A DNA stretch of 64,000 nucleotides from Primulina eburnea (Eukaryota > Streptophyta > Magnoliopsida > Lamiales > Gesneriaceae): contig NC_133101.1 in assembly GCF_022965805.1 (NCBI RefSeq), positions 50,796,342 through 50,860,341 on the forward strand, read 5' to 3'. Each line of letters opens with the position of its first letter. The stretch's first letter is position 1. Positions 1-11,289 of the stretch are shown here, piece after piece. A model generated the notes under the pieces. That model worked only from the letters and a program-made list of their open reading frames with translations, did no database searches and was not told the origin of the DNA. The translations under genes were made by a program, and so were the position numbers.

Positions 1-98
1 GACATATATTCCCATGGGTGTGAATGCTCAGACAACAAATGAAAGAAATGAGAAATATATATGTCTTACCACATATAAATAAAGAAATTAATATGTAG

Positions 99-1045
99 TT
101 GAAACTACCAATACTCCCTACTGGATTGCATTATACACATATAAGTCCAATTGAATCAAATACGATAGTTGATAATTCTTCAATATTAATCAATTGGCAT
201 GATCGATTAGGACATCCTGGTTCAATAATGATACGAATAATGATAGAAAATACACATGATCATCCGTTGAATGACAAGAAGATCTTTCAAAATAACAAAT
301 TTCAATGCAAATCATGTTCTTTTGGAGAACTTATTACAAGACCATCACTAGCTAAAATCCAAACTGAATCACCTATGTTTCTTGAACATATTCAGGGTGA
401 TATTTGTGGGTCAATTCATCCACATCCACTATATAGACCATTTAGATATTTTTATGGTATTGAGCGATGCCTCTAGCAGATGGTCACATGTATTTTTATT
501 ATCAACTCAGAATGTGGCATTTGCAAGATTACTTGCTCAAATAATAAAATTTCGGAATCAATTTCTTGATCATCCAATCAAGAAAATTAGACTTGATAAT
601 GCTGTTGAATTTACTTCCCAGACTTTCAATGATTATTGTATGTCGATGTGAATCACTGTTGAGCATCATATTGCTCATGTACATACACAAAATGGATTAT
701 TTGAATCATTGATAAAACGTCTAAAACTGATTGCTAAACTAATGATTATGAAAACAAAACTCCCTGTTTCTATATGGGGACATGCAATTTTACAATCTGC
801 TGCATTAATTCGCATCAAACTAAGTGCATATCATAAATACTCCTCATTGCAGCTTACCTTTGGTAAAGAACCAAACATTTCTCATCTGGGAATTTTTTTG
901 ATGTATGATATATGTGCCTGTTGCACCGCATCGACGAACAAAAATGGGACCTCAAAGAAATATCGTAATTTATATTGGTTTTGATAGTCCATCAATCATT
1001 CGATATCTTGAGCCTTAGATAAGCGACGTGTTTACAACACGTTTT
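99..1045 (+). pseudogene. copia GAG-pre-integrase and integrase remnant
   Basis: Translated fragments show a GAG-pre-integrase segment (WHDRLGHPGS, then CKSCSFGE, the conserved His and Cys pairs). An integrase core follows with its three acidic positions visible: D in EHIQGDICG, D in IRLDNAVEF and E in NGLFESLIKR. In the intact family this enzyme inserts the cDNA into the chromosome. At least two frame changes (near 470 and 650-710) and a loss of frame near 900 break it. No full-length product is possible. Confidence 0.85.
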
Positions 1046-1576
1046 GCTGATTGTTATTTTAATGAGGAAAGCTTCCTAATGTTAGGAGGAGAAAAGAAAC
1101 ATATCGAAAAGGAAATTACATGGTATATATCATCATTGTTACATCTGGATCCAAGAACTAAACAATGTGAAAAATATGTATAGCAAATTGTGCACTTGTA
1201 AAATTGAAAATCAAATACTAGATGCAATTGCATACACAAAAGAGGCCACTAAATTATATATACATGTTGTAAATGCCCATTCTCGAATTGAAATTCCAAA
1301 AAAACAAATTGAAACACTCATGATGTCTTATAATGATGGAAGCGTGGAAGGCCAATCGGTTCCAAAGATAGGAATCCTCGAAAAAGAAAATGCATAGAGA
1401 AACACGATGATCACAAAATAGAGAATGATATTCCGGCAGAAATACATGATGATGAAAATGTTCTGTTAAAACCATAAAGTGATGAGAATCATGAAATATC
1501 AATCAATTATATTAATACTGAAAAAATATGGAACCGAAAAGATATAAAAGAAATTGATGAGATATTTTCTTACAAT

Positions 1577-3125
1577 GTGGCATTTGAAATCATAACTGAC
1601 GATGAAGGTCATGAACCAAAATATTTTAGCGAATGTAAAAATCGACATGACTGGATAAAATGGAAAGAGGTCATCCAAGTTGAATTAGATTCGCTAAATA
1701 AACGTAACGTTTTTGGACCTATAGTCCTTACATTTGAAGGTATAAAACATGTTGGGTAAAAATGAATTTTTATTCAAAAACGAAATGAGAAAAATGAAAT
1801 AGTAAGATATAAAGCTTGACTTGTTGCATAAGGTTTTTCTCAAATGCCTGTCATTGATTATGAAGAAACGTATTCTTCTGTTATGGATGCAATTACGTTT
1901 CGGTATTTGATTAGTTTGGCGATATCTGAAAATTTAGAAATGTATCTTATGGATGTTGTCACAGCATATTTATACCCAAAGCACAAAGTTCAAAACCCAA
2001 ATAATGTTATTCTATGAAATTGCAAAGATCATTATATGTGTTAAAGCAATCCGACCGAATGTGGTATAATCGGCTAAATGAACACTTAATGAAAAATGGA
2101 TATGTTAACAATTCAATATGTCCTTGCGTTTTCATTAGAAAACAACATTCGCATGCATAATTATTACTGTATATGTTGATGATTTAAACATCATTGGAAC
2201 GAATAAGGAAATTCAAGAAGTTGTGTCGTACTTGAAGGAAGAATTTGAAATGAAATACCTTAGAAAAACAAAGTATTTTTTGGGTTTGCAAATTGAACTA
2301 AAAGAATGTGGAATATTTGTTCACTATTCATATTATACAGAAAAGATCCTTAAATATTTTAATATGGATAAATCAAATCCTTTAAGTACTTTAATGTTTG
2401 TTAGATCATTAAACATAGAAAATGATCCATTCTGTCTAAGTAAAGACGATGAAGTTATTCTTGGTCCAGAATTACTATATCTAAGTGCTATTGTTGCCCT
2501 TATGTATCTTGCAAATTGTACAAGACCTGATATATCTTTTGCTGTAAATTTATTGGCAAGATTTACCTCATATACAACAAAGAGACACTGGAACGGAATT
2601 AAACATATATTCTGTTATCTACGAGTAACGATATATTTGAAACTTTTCTATTCAAAAGATACCAATCAAAGTATAACTGCTAATGCTGATGATGGGTACT
2701 TATCTGATCCACACAAGACACGTTTCTAAACCGGATATATATACTCATGGAGGCACTGCAATTTCTTGACGTTCATAGAAACAAACATTCGTAACAAGTT
2801 CATCAAATCACGTCGAGATTATTGTACTACATGAAGCAAGCTTTGAATGTGTATGGCTAAAATCAATGACCGAACATATCCAAATCTCATGCGGATGATC
2901 ATTCGACAAGAAGCATGTGACACTATATGAAGATATGTTGTATGTGTTGCTCAAATGAAAGAATGATACATAAAGGGCGACGGAACTAAACATATTCTCC
3001 CTCAAGTTCTTCGCATTCTCTCAAGAGCTTGAGAAGAATAAAGATATTGTGATTCGTTACATTCAATCAAATGAAAACTAATCAGATCTCTTCACAAAGA
3101 CACTTCCTACGACAATATTCATAAA
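1577..3125 (+). pseudogene. copia reverse transcriptase and RNase H remnant
   Basis: The segment at 1577-1759 matches the start of a copia RT domain (HDWIKWKEVIQVELDSLNKR). The catalytic YVDD motif is readable near 2170, and the RT C-terminal part runs through 2223-2729 (KYFLGLQIE, then TRPDISFAVNLLARF). RNase H-like sequence continues to about 3125 but is full of stops. In an active element this protein copies RNA to DNA and degrades the template. Here it is split by at least four frame changes. Confidence 0.85.
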
Positions 3126-3331
3126 ACATATATAATATTGGGATGCGCAATCTACGAAATTTTTGAAGAATCTTTTGTGTTAACATGATGAGGAGTTTAC
3201 GTGATTGCACTCTTTTTCCCTTATTATGGTTTTTATCCCAATGGGTTTTTCCTAGCAAGGTTTTTAACGAGACGCTATAAAAAAATTTAATAAAGACAAT
3301 CATTGTATTATGATCATCATCACAAGTGGGG

Positions 3332-3566
3332 TGTTGAAAATAAGAATTGAAATTATTGAATGTTAAAAATCATAGTTGCTAAATATTGAAAATTAGTGTG
3401 TGATGATGTATTTATTTTTGGATTATTTCCAAAAAAATCTATAAATAGGTCTCTCAATTTGTGAAGAAAAATACAATTGAGTGAAGAAAATTTTATAAAG
3501 TGTGTAGTTTAATATATTTTGTGAGTTTGAGATTTTTATTTTTTACTGTAACTTTTTTCTTTTAAC
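3332..3566 (+). repeat. 3' LTR of the 1-3566 copia element
   Basis: The sequence TGTTGAAAATAAG follows a purine-rich tract (AAGTGGGG) just downstream of the pol remnant, as expected for a 3' LTR start. A TATA-like CTATAAATAGG lies near 3439. The end is placed at TTTAACA (3560-3566), which roughly mirrors the start. The left LTR is not in the window, so the right boundary is an inference. Confidence 0.6.
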
Positions 3567-5543
3567 AATATCTATTAATATTGTTAATAATACGTATAAT
3601 AGAGACAAACAATGATTTCATGGTTTTTTTTCTCTTTTTAATGTCATTTTATAATTTCAAATTACAATATAACCTCTATTTAATTTTTATAATTATGATA
3701 TCATTTTATTTTAATCTAATTATTTCAAATTACACCATTGCATTTTATTAACTTTTATAATTACGAAATTATTGGTAAAGTTAAATCAAATTAATTATAA
3801 AAAGTGAATTAGTGATAATTAAGCTATGGGTTTTGATAGAGGTGAGAAGCCGAGCCAGAGATCTATTCGAGCCGAGCTGTGAAGATGTCAAATACGAAGA
3901 GTGGACTTTGTCATTGTGGCTTTACAGCTGGCTTCAGATTTTGGACACGGCATATATAGGATAAGATTCATAATTTTTTTGAGTGATAAGATTCATAAGT
4001 TTATCCACCTAACGATTTGGTGTGGGATATATCCTATTTTTCCATAGTAATGACAAATATATCAATGTCTAATTTTTTTCAACACCAAACATGTTTAAGT
4101 AGAATTCTAACCAACATTACAATCAAATTTGTAATGGCTTTCAAATTACACCCCGTTAGTATTACTTCTATGGATAATATATATAATATCAAAAATTGCT
4201 TGCCATAAACTCATTTCTGCTTAGATCATCTTGTTAGTGTAGATTCTCCTTTAATACTTTCATTTGAATTGTAACTTGAAGATGATTAAACTCATGAAGA
4301 TATGTTAGCAAATTTGAAGTCGATGCAAGAAAAAATTATTTTTCCTTAAGATGAATTTGCCTTGTATACAGTGCTCAAGGGATATGACAATTGTCTCCCA
4401 AAATATAACGACTTCCAACTTGTAATAGTAGCACTTAAAATCAAAAGTTTCATAACCATAAAATGAAACAAACTCCTTTTTGAGAAGAAAGAAGAAAAAT
4501 AAATTCAAAACAAATGCAAATGCTCTTCTTTTATTTGATCTTCTCAAATTTTATGTTTTATATTAATTCATTAAGATAGATTGACATTTAAATCAAAAAT
4601 CTCGAAAAAGCACCTCCCTCTCTGTCCTGGAATATCCAAAGTAGCAAGGGAAAGTGCTAAGGTGTCTATTTACTTGCGCCTCAGCACCTCCGAAGTGCTG
4701 AGGCGTCTCTTTACAGATGTCTCGGCACGTCCCTTACTATTTTAAAAACTTTATCACAGCTTTTAAGACGCAAATTGAACGTTCTTCTTCTGTCGAGTTT
4801 TTTGTATCTTTTATTTTGCTTAATTTCTATTCATTAAGCTCAAACATTCAAACAATCCCCAAAATGAATGAAATTAATACATGAATGCAAGATATGTCGA
4901 AAGAGAGTTTACACAGAAAAGCATCGCATCAAGAGATGTGGCTTTTGGCTTGGAACTTTTCTTAGTAGGATACTATTTGATTTACTAGGTCATTAAGTGA
5001 ACATGATGTCTTCAACTTCTTTGCGGTTTGTGTAAAACCAGACAATAATACATACATGATAATTTACCTATCATTTCCTTTTGGTTTTTTAGTTGTGTCC
5101 ATTTTGTCCATTGAATACATTTTGGTTTCATAAATGTTTCTTTAAGACAGCTTGTCCTCACACTTACGTAGGTGGATTTTCTTTAAGATTATCCTATCAT
5201 ACTCCACCTTTTATAGGTAAATGAATCATTAAAAATACAATATTTAACATCACTTACATTAGTACGTTACAACATTCATCGTCCTAGGAATGAGGATGGA
5301 TTAATTCTCGAGTTTTAGCTCAATTTCTCATATATTTTTTTTTTCTCATTGAACCAATATATTAAGATCTCCAATCAATAAGGTTGGGTTGCCAGTACAA
5401 AAAATTTATTTTGTATATTTAAGCTCATTCCTCTTGACGAGATATACTTGATCTCCATATAAGATTTTATGCAACAGATCTGTTAAATTATTTTATGATT
5501 TTACTCGATCAAAATTATAACACCATTGGACATTAAGTTTAGC
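3567..5543. other. AT-rich spacer, no gene seen
   Basis: The stretch is AT-rich and only short unconvincing reading frames occur. I recognise no coding sequence, RNA gene or complete mobile element here, apart from the dispersed repeat at 4230-4855. Confidence 0.6.
4230..4855. repeat. Dispersed repeat, uninterrupted copy 1
   Basis: About 630 bp here align along their whole length with 16948-17152 joined to 27357-27785. Shared words include GATTAAACTCATGA, CGATGCAAGA, AATGCTCTTCTTTT and TCGAGTTTT. Copy 1 carries the uninterrupted site (CACTT at 4432-4436) where the retroelement at 17153-27356 entered copy 2. I do not recognise the repeat and see no ORF or terminal repeats in it. Confidence 0.75.
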
Positions 5544-6343
5544 ACTGTTGTAACACTCGTGACTAAAATGCGTAATTAGTGCGGAAGCTTTAAAATATAT
5601 TTGGAGAAAATGTGTTAATCTAAAAAAATTTGGGCAGCATCTCCCCGTAAATAGGGCATGCCACCTGTGGGGACCCGGACGCTAATCATGTTCTTAATCA
5701 TCATTGGGACTAATTAATCAATTATAAAACAGGGTCTAAATTTTATTTTTAAAATACAAAGCGAAAACGTAATGTAATTTACTCAAATTACATAGTAAAC
5801 ATGAACATACAAATCTTGTGTTATCTACAAGAGTTCAACTAGGTTCAACTACATATCAGTGCTGAATCCTATGTTGCTTCGAAGCCCGGATCTCCACGCT
5901 ATCTAATCTTCTCTCATCCTCTTCTTGACCCTGATCCAGCCCCACCTGTTGTCATGTACACATACAAAACAAGACAACAGCCGGATAACTCCGGTGAGAT
6001 ATAAATATCCCAGTATAAACAATGTAAACATGCAGTCATATAAAAACATATACGAAAGCATATAAGGATTATTCATAACATGTCTCAAATCAGAAACATA
6101 AATCCATATCAAACATTCAATAATCATGAATGGTATAAACAATGTAACTCAACATGTCATATCAGACTCACTCAACCGACGCGTCATCTCAGACTCGACT
6201 CAACTGACACGTCGTCTCATACTCGACTCAACTCTAACCTAGGGATCCCGATATCTGGATATAGGTAATCATATCGAATCTCAGTCGATAGGAATGAATC
6301 AATCCCTAAACGGCATCGATATAATTCATATATCAGTGTCTGG

Positions 6344-6543
6344 GCGAATCAGCCGCAGAATTGACGACTCAGTCAATAACCCGACGAATCAGCCGGTAAT
6401 TAGGCGAATCAGCCAACAACCAGACAACTCAGCCTGTAATTAAGCGAATCAGCTTAAGTTTAGACGAATCAGTCCATAACCAGACGAATCAGCCGGAGAC
6501 TAGGCGAATCAGCCTATGACTCAACGACTCAGTAGTCCATACA
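6344..6543. repeat. 20-bp minisatellite in the left gypsy LTR
   Basis: Ten imperfect units of exactly 20 bp follow one another, each built around the core RCGAATCAGCC with a variable second half. The same array is at 11968-12167 in the partner LTR. The unit length equals roughly two turns of the helix. It is not a CRISPR array: there are no unique spacers and it lies inside an LTR. Confidence 0.85.
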
Positions 6544-7361
6544 TGCACTCAGTATCTAAGCAAATCAATCGATGACTCGCGAGTCAGCAGTCATCACATG
6601 CAGTAGCTATAAATCAATAGACTACAAATATCAATCTTATCACGCATTAGATATAATTCAATAACCTACAATCATAAGTCTCATCAATTGCAAATATCAA
6701 TGCAATAAATAAAAGTATGTGATTTAGGGAAACTCGAGTCAAACCTCACTCGAGTTGTGCAATCCCAACTCAACATTAATTTATACCTTTCTTTCTGATA
6801 CTCTGATTCTGTCGAAGTCTCGAACTCGAATCTGTCAATACTCAATCTGACAATAACGATATCGAGGAGTATAATATCAATACATTACTCCAATTAAATC
6901 TGTTCTGCACAATACTCAATCTAATTCAATATGGACGGCATAACGGTATAATCTCAATATACCCAGCCATATCATATCAGTCAGATATCAATTCTAATAT
7001 CTCATAATCAATAACAACTCAATTCTGATATCAAATCGGCTCCAAAACTACTCCGAAAATCATAACAATTCCATAATCAGTCCGTTTCTTAATCTGACTT
7101 CGATTCTATGATGTCTAATATGTCAAGAACAACATATATGAGTTCCATTCAATTCTGACAATATCATAATTTCAAAGCATGTCAAAACGTAGTAAACTTA
7201 CGTCCTGTTGTAGCCTACGTTGCTAGGAACTCGGTACTGAAGTCAGATTCAAAATCAGACGGACGGATTTCTCGTAATCAATTTTAAAAGCTTCGAAGGA
7301 AAAGTGAAATATTCTAAGCTCTATCCTCGTTTCTTTATTTCTGAATCTTCAAGAATGAAGT

Positions 7362-7362
7362 T

Positions 7363-7402
<40 letters not shown>
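7362..7402. repeat. (TA)n microsatellite in LTR
   Basis: An uninterrupted TA run of about 40 bp. The partner LTR has only about 15 bp at the same place (near 12990), which is the main length difference between the two LTRs. Confidence 0.9.
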
Positions 7403-7403
<1 letters not shown>

Positions 7404-7446
7404 CATGTAATTCATACGTGGCTTCTCCAAAATTTGCCAAAACACC

Positions 7447-7650
7447 ACTCGCGCATATGCGCGCTTCATCTCGCGCATGTGCGCCAAAGATTCTGGAGGT
7501 CTCGCGCATATGCGCGCCTTTTCTCGCGCATATGCGCGAGGGCTTCTGGACCCCTCGCACATATGCGCGTGTTTCTTCGCGCATGTGCGCCGGTCACTTC
7601 TTTTGAGATGTTCGGCCGAACATCTCGAGATGTTCGGTTGAACATCTTGG
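7447..7650. repeat. Palindrome array in left gypsy LTR
   Basis: Six copies of a near-perfect palindrome of the form CGCGCATATGCGCG lie between 7449 and 7591, spaced by 10-20 bp. A second palindrome, AGATGTTCGGCCGAACATCT, and a degenerate copy of it follow at about 7606-7650. The partner LTR repeats the array at 13048-13250. On the coding strand it lies about 160-310 bp after the LTR start, in the probable U3 region. Confidence 0.85.
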
Positions 7651-7753
7651 CTTATATTGTAACGATGCCCGACTTCTTCATTCAAGTTCGTATAACCTCA
7701 ATCATGTCAATTAATCAATGTCTGATTACAGTAATTAAGTCTCGGGCATTACA

Positions 7754-7766
7754 TTTCTCCCCCTCT
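7754..7766 (-). promoter_or_regulatory. Polypurine tract of the gypsy element
   Basis: On the minus strand the sequence AGAGGGGGAGAAA directly precedes the 3' LTR start TGTAATGCCC. This is the expected plus-strand primer site for reverse transcription. Confidence 0.85.
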
Positions 7767-9892
7767 TAGATCTGAGTTCGTCCTCGAACTCACAAGTAAT
7801 CGATTCAGAAGAAATGTATATATAGAGTTTAAACCAAAACTCAAATATCTGATTCCGGTCTGGAATAAGAATTCACTAAGTATAATGTCATAATACTTCT
7901 CCATTTAATTCTGACAAAATCAATCCTGCCATGTTGGTTATACAACATCCGTATAAACCACTCCATAGTCTATAATGATTCAATACAGCCAACCATCATT
8001 AAATCTGTTGCTCTCGATCTAGGACATATTCAATCCTCGACCTCAAATACCAATCATCATCATCCGATGTTGGTTTATGACATCTGTTCTTTCTGAACTA
8101 TCTTCATCTTCCTTCGAATTTTCTTCAAAAGAAATCTACAGTATTCACTGTATACCGTCTCATCTATAACTATCTTATTACCCATCTGATAAGCTGATAG
8201 CTATTGTCACGTCATGATAATAAGTTATATCAATTAGTGCTAACATCTAGCACTAAAGCTGTACAAAAATCTTCTAATATCTGGCTAATACATTCTGACA
8301 GTCTGCCAATCTGTAAAACAATCTAAAAGAAAGCTCGTGATACATTCTGTCACGAATACAATCTCAAGCAAAATCACAATCTGACATAGTCTACTGTGGC
8401 AATCTGATCTTTCTGACCACCTCTCTGACATCAATCTGTGTCATCTGGTCATGTTTGTACGTTATCTTGTACAAACTAATAGATTATAGATTGAAAAATC
8501 TATCAATCATAATCATATCATATCATAATCTGTAGGGAAATGGCAGTAATTTCATTACGAAAGCCATAGAAATGTATTCCCATTTCTATTCAGAATTATA
8601 CAATTCTGTAATAAATCTTCTGATTTCTATCTTTCTGTCTTTTCTGTTAGCGATTTAGACATATCAGTACAATTTCTGCCAACATTTCAATACAATTCTG
8701 TTATAACTGATCTCATCTGTCTATATCACCACTATCTGTTCGAATACAATACATTCTCAATCATCAGACTGCACACTGAATTCATTACTGTAAGTTTCTG
8801 ACACTATCTGTCCTTTCTGATTCAAACTATTTGACATAACATAAATTAAAGAGGAAATACCTACCTGGTATTCGGCTCTGACTATCACTATCAAGCTTTG
8901 CTGTACAATTCTGACACATCTGACATCACAGAATAATCAATCTCATACAAAATACAAAATCACATATCTGTTACTCTGATCGACACTCTGTTCTGACTAT
9001 CGATATTGAGTTCTAAACATTCTAATCAGCTTTTTGAACTGCTATCGTTTCAAAATCAGCTCTGATTCGGACGATACAACATAATCTCCGTTGTCTACAA
9101 TCAGTCTCAAATACGTATTCAGAATATCATCAATATTCAATCAAATTCAAAACATGCTAAACTCATAAACCGCAACTGTTTGACACTGATGCCAATCTCA
9201 GCTGACTAATTACGGTTTAATTCTGTGAAAATCAACGAATATATCATCTTCAGATATAACACTTCCTGAATGCAATCTGTCTCAATCAGGATTCAAATTT
9301 CAGCAATTTCTAATATCAGTTCAAGGCTAAAATCAATCTCTCTGCCTGAAATTAGATCTGAAATCTGATCGGGGAAAACATCAATAACTTTCATATCATT
9401 GGTAAATCAGCCAATGATAGACTCAATTTCAGTAAATCAACTGAATACATAAGGAGTCACTCTGCTCCTTTCTGTAATAATCGAGTCATAGCTAGTACGA
9501 ATATCAAAGAAATTCTCAGTCTAGAATTCTTATCGTACAATATTCATCTCTTGATCATCTCAGGTCTGATTCTTACCATCTTCTGGAACTAATCTATGGT
9601 AGCTCTGTACTTGGTCAGCATATCCATATCAGTAATTGCAGTTCCAAAATCATAGAACACCAGTACAATACAAGCTACTACATGATCTAGCTCGATCTCA
9701 TTCTTATCCTACTGTAGTATTCAAGATCTAACAGAAATCACTGATACAAGATCTTTTCTCAAATGAAAAGAAACAAATACTACAGTAAATAGGGACTCAA
9801 CAGTTAATGCATACATCAATGCAAATTTTTCAAAAATAAAAGTATGTGAAACACCAGTATCCCTCAATACATATGCAGGATAATCAAACAAA
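7767..9892 (-). pseudogene. Ruined gypsy pol remnant downstream of gag
   Basis: Immediately after gag, a retropepsin fragment is readable on the minus strand (9721-9915, with DTGVSHTFIF at the active-site position, so the usual Ala after DTG is Val). Short stretches around 9360-9700 resemble the protease-RT linker of chromovirus-type pol but are interrupted by stops. From about 9350 down to 7767 I can find no RT, RNase H or integrase motif. The text is rich in repeated CTGA/TCTGT words. The region is also too short for a whole pol. Confidence 0.6.
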
Positions 9893-11002
9893 TCAGTTAC
9901 CTGCAATATCATCATCTGGTGCTTCCAGAGCCTGCTCCTCGGTCAAAGTAAATACTCTGGCCTGCTGTCTAGGAGGTTGGCCAACTGTCTGGCTTCCTCC
10001 TGGCCTTTGCTGTGACTGAGATGGTGCTGGCTGAAATGAAGGAACGGCAGCTGATCGTCTACCCCACTGTGCCGCTGATCCAGATGGTTCAGCTCCCTGG
10101 GATCTTTGGGAACCCCTCTGTGGACATACTCTGGAAAAATGTCCCTGTTTTTTGCAGAAGTGGCAGCTACCAAGTACTCCTTGGCATTGTTCAGTGGAAT
10201 GTCTCCCTCCACAATTTCCGCAATAAACACCAGTATAACTCTGCTGAGAACCACTAGAGCTAGAAGAACTTCCGCCAGACTTCTTAAATTGCTTGCCTCT
10301 AGCCTTTAGAAAATCTTTCTTTCCACTACTGCTACTACCACCCTCGAATCGGGGAAGTGGTTGATGTGGTCTCGACACTGGAGGAACAAATTCAGCTCCT
10401 CTCTGCCTTATCAGGCCCGCCTCAGCGCCCTTTGCTCTATTCATGGCATCAGCAAAGTTATTCGGTCGCCCTGTGTTCACCAAGGTAAAAATATCGGGAT
10501 TCAGGCCATTGATGAACTGATCGGCAACGGCTTCGTCATTTTCAGACACATGTGGAGCAAACTTCAACAAGGTAGAGAACTTGGTCACATATTCTTCAAT
10601 GTTCAGATGACCCTGTCTCAAATTGGCAAACTCCGCCCCCTTGTCTTTTCTGTACGATATTGGGAACAATCTCTGATAAAACTCAGTTTTAAATACATCC
10701 CAAGTAACAATCGTACCTCGCTGCTCCAAGGCCCTCTTCATTGTAACCCACCAGCTTTGTGCAACATCAAGCAACTGGTGCCCAATCAATTTAATCCGGC
10801 GCTCATCACTGTACTCCAGTGAATCAAACAGAAACTCAATACTACCTAACCAACTCTCACACTCGATTGATGTCTCAGTACCCTTCAGCGCGGGTGGTTT
10901 GAATGACTGAAACCTCTTCAGCAAGGTTTCCATTGGAGTCGGTGTTACGTCCATTGGAGGATTCGATGTACTACCCTGTTCTGGTATTCTTCTGGGAGGC
11001 AT
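9893..11002 (-). CDS. gag: Intact gypsy Gag polyprotein with two zinc knuckles
   Basis: A single 369-codon frame encodes a Ty3/gypsy capsid-nucleocapsid protein. Residues about 25-200 form the Retrotrans_gag capsid region (WLGSIEFLFD, ADQFINGLNPDI). A Ser/Gly-rich basic linker follows. Two zinc knuckles then come at about residues 260-293: CGNCGGRHSTEQC (CX2CX3HX4C) and CHFCKKQGHFSRVC (CX2CX4HX4C). The C-terminal LTEEQALEAPDDD is the usual lead into the protease of chromovirus-type elements. In the family, Gag packages element RNA into cytoplasmic particles. The frame is intact while pol behind it is destroyed, so a Gag-only product is possible. The start at MPPRR lies about 290 bp after the LTR and fits the family. 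Confidence 0.9.
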   Translation of the reverse strand: MPPRRIPEQGSTSNPPMDVTPTPMETLLKRFQSFKPPALKGTETSIECESWLGSIEFLFDSLEYSDERRIKLIGHQLLDVAQSWWVTMKRALEQRGTIVTWDVFKTEFYQRLFPISYRKDKGAEFANLRQGHLNIEEYVTKFSTLLKFAPHVSENDEAVADQFINGLNPDIFTLVNTGRPNNFADAMNRAKGAEAGLIRQRGAEFVPPVSRPHQPLPRFEGGSSSSGKKDFLKARGKQFKKSGGSSSSSSGSQQSYTGVYCGNCGGRHSTEQCQGVLGSCHFCKKQGHFSRVCPQRGSQRSQGAEPSGSAAQWGRRSAAVPSFQPAPSQSQQRPGGSQTVGQPPRQQARVFTLTEEQALEAPDDDIAGN

Positions 11003-11271
11003 ATCTGAATATCACAAGGATTAGCAACTCAATCCAACACATCTGTTTAAATTCAATCCCCCTCCCGATCATCTTACTGCTGATCGAGAATCAGTTCAGA
11101 TTTGTTCCCAATAATACATATTACAAAATCAAATCAGATAAATCAAGTAACATGTATTATATACAGCAGTACAACATGCTAGCAATCAAAAGCAAGGAAA
11201 GAAAATTCAATCTACCCCGCTCGCTAGCCTCTTCTATCTCAATCTCAAGAATCTACAGTTCTAGTACCTAT

Positions 11272-11284
11272 GGCTCTGATACCA
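11272..11284 (-). promoter_or_regulatory. Primer-binding site (tRNA-iMet) of the gypsy element
   Basis: On the minus strand TGGTATCAGAGCC lies a few bases downstream of the 5' LTR end. It is complementary to the 3' end of initiator methionine tRNA, the usual primer of these elements. Confidence 0.88.
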
Positions 11285-11289
11285 CCTGT

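Larger units (their letters stand above)
1..3566 (+). mobile_element. Decayed Ty1/copia retrotransposon, 5' end outside window
   Basis: Fragments of a copia polyprotein appear in order on the plus strand: GAG-pre-integrase, integrase, reverse transcriptase and RNase H. They are followed by a polypurine-like stretch and a short LTR. Many stops and frameshifts separate the fragments, so the copy is dead. The 5' LTR and gag lie before position 1, so the target duplication cannot be tested. I cannot assign the lineage within Ty1/copia. It is clearly not the same family as the two large copia elements further right. Confidence 0.9.
5666..7753 (-). repeat. 3' LTR of the 5666-13355 gypsy element
   Basis: The LTR begins TGTGGGGACCC and ends CTCGGGCATTACA on the plus strand. 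On the coding strand it therefore starts TGTAATGCCCGAG and ends GGGTCCCCACA. It carries a 20-bp minisatellite, a TA repeat and an array of CGCGCATATGCGCG palindromes. It is about 99% identical to its partner at 11290-13355 and 22 bp longer, the TA repeat being the visible length difference. Confidence 0.93.

Noticed and set aside
6344..6543. Regular 20-bp repeats resembling a CRISPR array
   Set aside because: There are no unique spacers, the units are imperfect and contiguous, and the array lies in a plant LTR and is duplicated in its partner LTR.
7304..7769. Overlapping frames on both strands rich in RAYAR/HMRE-type repeats
   Set aside because: They are translations of the CGCGCATATGCGCG palindromes and the TA repeat.
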